From assembly GCA_900555635.1 (NCBI GenBank), contig USLU01000003.1, forward strand, positions 1 to 64,000: a stretch of 64,000 nt of DNA. Direction: 5' to 3'. This document shows, piece after piece, positions 62,598 through 64,000 of this stretch. Numbering within the stretch: the first letter of the stretch is position 1; each line of letters opens with the position of its first letter. This DNA comes from an uncultured Bacteroides sp. (GTDB lineage Bacteria; Bacteroidota; Bacteroidia; Bacteroidales; Bacteroidaceae). The position numbers and the translations under genes are program-made. The notes below the pieces were generated by a model. It had not been told where the DNA came from. It made no database searches and saw nothing but the letters and a program-made list of their open reading frames with translations.

Positions 62598-64000
62598 ATG
62601 TGTATTAAAACTATTAAATCATGGCTCGCAAGCGCATTGTTCGTATTGTTTGCCAGTGGTGCCCCGGGGTTTGTATGTGGAGGTGGCAACATTGCCATTG
62701 CGCAAACACAGTACATCACAGGTACGGTTGTTGATGATTTTGGCGAACCAATTATCGGCGCCAATATCCGCGTAAAAGGTACTACCAAGGGAACGATTAC
62801 CGACATCGACGGTAAATTCTCCTTGGATGTAGCTCCAGGTCAAACCCTTGAAGTCAGCTTCGTGGGCTTTTCCACCCAGACGGTGGCTGCTGCTTCGGGT
62901 ATGAAAATCCTTCTAAAGGAAGACACACAGTCACTGGACGACGTAGTGGTTGTGGGTTATGGCGTACAGAAAAAGAAACTTGTCACCGGTGCCACGGTGC
63001 AGGTGAAAGGCGATGACATTCAGAAACTCTCCACCACCTCGGCATTGACAGCCATGCAGAGTCAGTCTCCCGGTGTCACTATTATGCAAAAGAATGGTCA
63101 GGCAGGCGAAGGCTTCAAGGTGAACATCCGCGGTTTGGGTACTACGGGTAATTCGGACCCGTTGTACGTAATCGACGGCGTTGCCGGCGGTAACCTGAAC
63201 GACTTCTACCCCGCCGACATCGAATCCATCGATGTGTTGAAAGATGCCGCTTCTGCAGCCATCTACGGTGCCCGTGCCGCCAACGGTGTAATCCTTATTA
63301 CCACCAAGCAGGGCAAGTCCGGCAAGCTGCAAATATCCTATGACGGATACTACGGCCAACAATACTTATATAAGGCTCCCGACGTTCTGAATGCCCAGGA
63401 ATACATCTACAGCCGTCAGCTTCGCGAGTTCAACGGCGGTGCTGCCGTGCCCGAGTGGCAGGCAAAGCTCCCCGCAGCCATCTATGAAAGCCTCTTCGAT
63501 GCGGATGGAAACGTTAAGAAGAACGGTTGGAAGGGAACGAACTGGATTGACGAGTCCTATCACAAAGGTGCCGTAACCCAGAACCACTCCATCAACCTGA
63601 TGGGCGGTTCAGACGCATCGAAGTTCTCCTTCGGCTTCTCCTACACCGGACAAGACGGTATCTTGGGTGGTGAAAACCAGTCGCAATTCGACCGCTATAA
63701 CATCCGCTTGAATTCCTCGCACACCCTGCTCCGTTCCAAGAACAACTCCTACGATGTAATTACCATAGGCGAGAACGTGAACATCGGACATGGCAGCAAG
63801 ACAGGTATCTCCCAGGGGAGCATGTATTGGAACAATGTACACGATTTATTGAACGCCAATCCGCTACTCCCCGTTCGCGATGCCAACGGAAACTACTACA
63901 CCAACGCCGAAATGTCGGCCGACGGGTGGACACTGGGTGCCGCCATCAACCCGCTGGCCATTGCCAACACCACCAGCCAAGGATTGAACGAAAGTAACAA
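62598..64000 (+). CDS. SusC/RagA-like TonB-dependent transporter, cut by window end
   Basis: The frame opens at ATG 62598 and remains open to the window edge (about 467 codons seen). A signal peptide region covers about 1-38 (ending NIAIAQ). A carboxypeptidase-regulatory-like domain lies at about 40-120 (GTITDIDGKFSL), then LDDVVVVGYG and a plug with DIESIDVLKDAASAAIYGA. There is no STN domain. The frame is strongly biased to C/G-ending codons compared with locus B. It is divergent from GH3 and shares the TGTWACA control region, so it is probably the transporter of the xylan locus; its SusD partner should follow outside the window. Confidence 0.93.
   Translation, partial: MCIKTIKSWLASALFVLFASGAPGFVCGGGNIAIAQTQYITGTVVDDFGEPIIGANIRVKGTTKGTITDIDGKFSLDVAPGQTLEVSFVGFSTQTVAAASGMKILLKEDTQSLDDVVVVGYGVQKKKLVTGATVQVKGDDIQKLSTTSALTAMQSQSPGVTIMQKNGQAGEGFKVNIRGLGTTGNSDPLYVIDGVAGGNLNDFYPADIESIDVLKDAASAAIYGARAANGVILITTKQGKSGKLQISYDGYYGQQYLYKAPDVLNAQEYIYSRQLREFNGGAAVPEWQAKLPAAIYESLFDADGNVKKNGWKGTNWIDESYHKGAVTQNHSINLMGGSDASKFSFGFSYTGQDGILGGENQSQFDRYNIRLNSSHTLLRSKNNSYDVITIGENVNIGHGSKTGISQGSMYWNNVHDLLNANPLLPVRDANGNYYTNAEMSADGWTLGAAINPLAIANTTSQGLNESN

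Overview
The window looks like a chromosomal segment of a gut Bacteroides (Bacteroidales). Evidence: four SusC-type TonB-dependent transporters, three of them paired with SusD-type lipoproteins, two hybrid two-component systems (HTCS), a FecR-type anti-sigma factor, many secreted glycoside hydrolases, and promoters of the Bacteroides type (-7 box TAnnTTTG). There is no rRNA, tRNA, CRISPR array, transposase or phage gene that I can support. Species and substrates are inferred, not proven.

Locus A (420-12472, + strand): FecR anti-sigma factor, SusC with an STN signalling domain, SusD-like lipoprotein, GH9 enzyme, NagX/DUF5009 acyltransferase-like membrane protein, a GH10-like TIM-barrel lipoprotein and a CBM9-like secreted protein. 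The ECF sigma factor expected with FecR is not in the window. Next come prfB (12623-13738) and, convergent with it, HTCS 1 (13773-17831, - strand).

Locus B (18030-47252, + strand): a short broken ORF, GH20, SusC/SusD, GH115, a second SusC/SusD, GH36, a peptidase C26-like hydrolase, GH2, a GH35-like enzyme, GH3, a secreted metzincin-like metalloprotease and GH97. Four promoters in this locus share one operator-like element. TTTGTAC starts exactly 38 bp before the start of each -7 box (18030, 20880, 29231, 41719). This defines a probable HTCS 1 regulon and fixes the GH3 start at 41814. The enzymes seen are mostly exo-acting or side-chain removing (alpha-glucuronidase, alpha- and beta-galactosidase, beta-glucosidase, hexosaminidase types), which suggests a heavily decorated plant glycan or glycoprotein.

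Housekeeping-like block (47397-52024, + strand): a 45-residue membrane miniprotein, a CYTH protein, an MgtC/DUF4010 membrane protein and a TonB-dependent outer-membrane protein with a glycine-rich tail.

Locus C (52181-64000): HTCS 2, a GH43-GH8 fusion and a GH3 beta-xylosidase-like enzyme on the - strand, then a divergent SusC cut by the window end. This is probably a xylan utilization locus. The 784-bp divergent region between GH3 and SusC carries seven exact TGTWACA sites and one variant, two groups of them phased at about 21 bp. The gap between HTCS 2 and the GH43-GH8 gene holds an island of 22- and 23-nt tandem repeats nested in inverted repeats.
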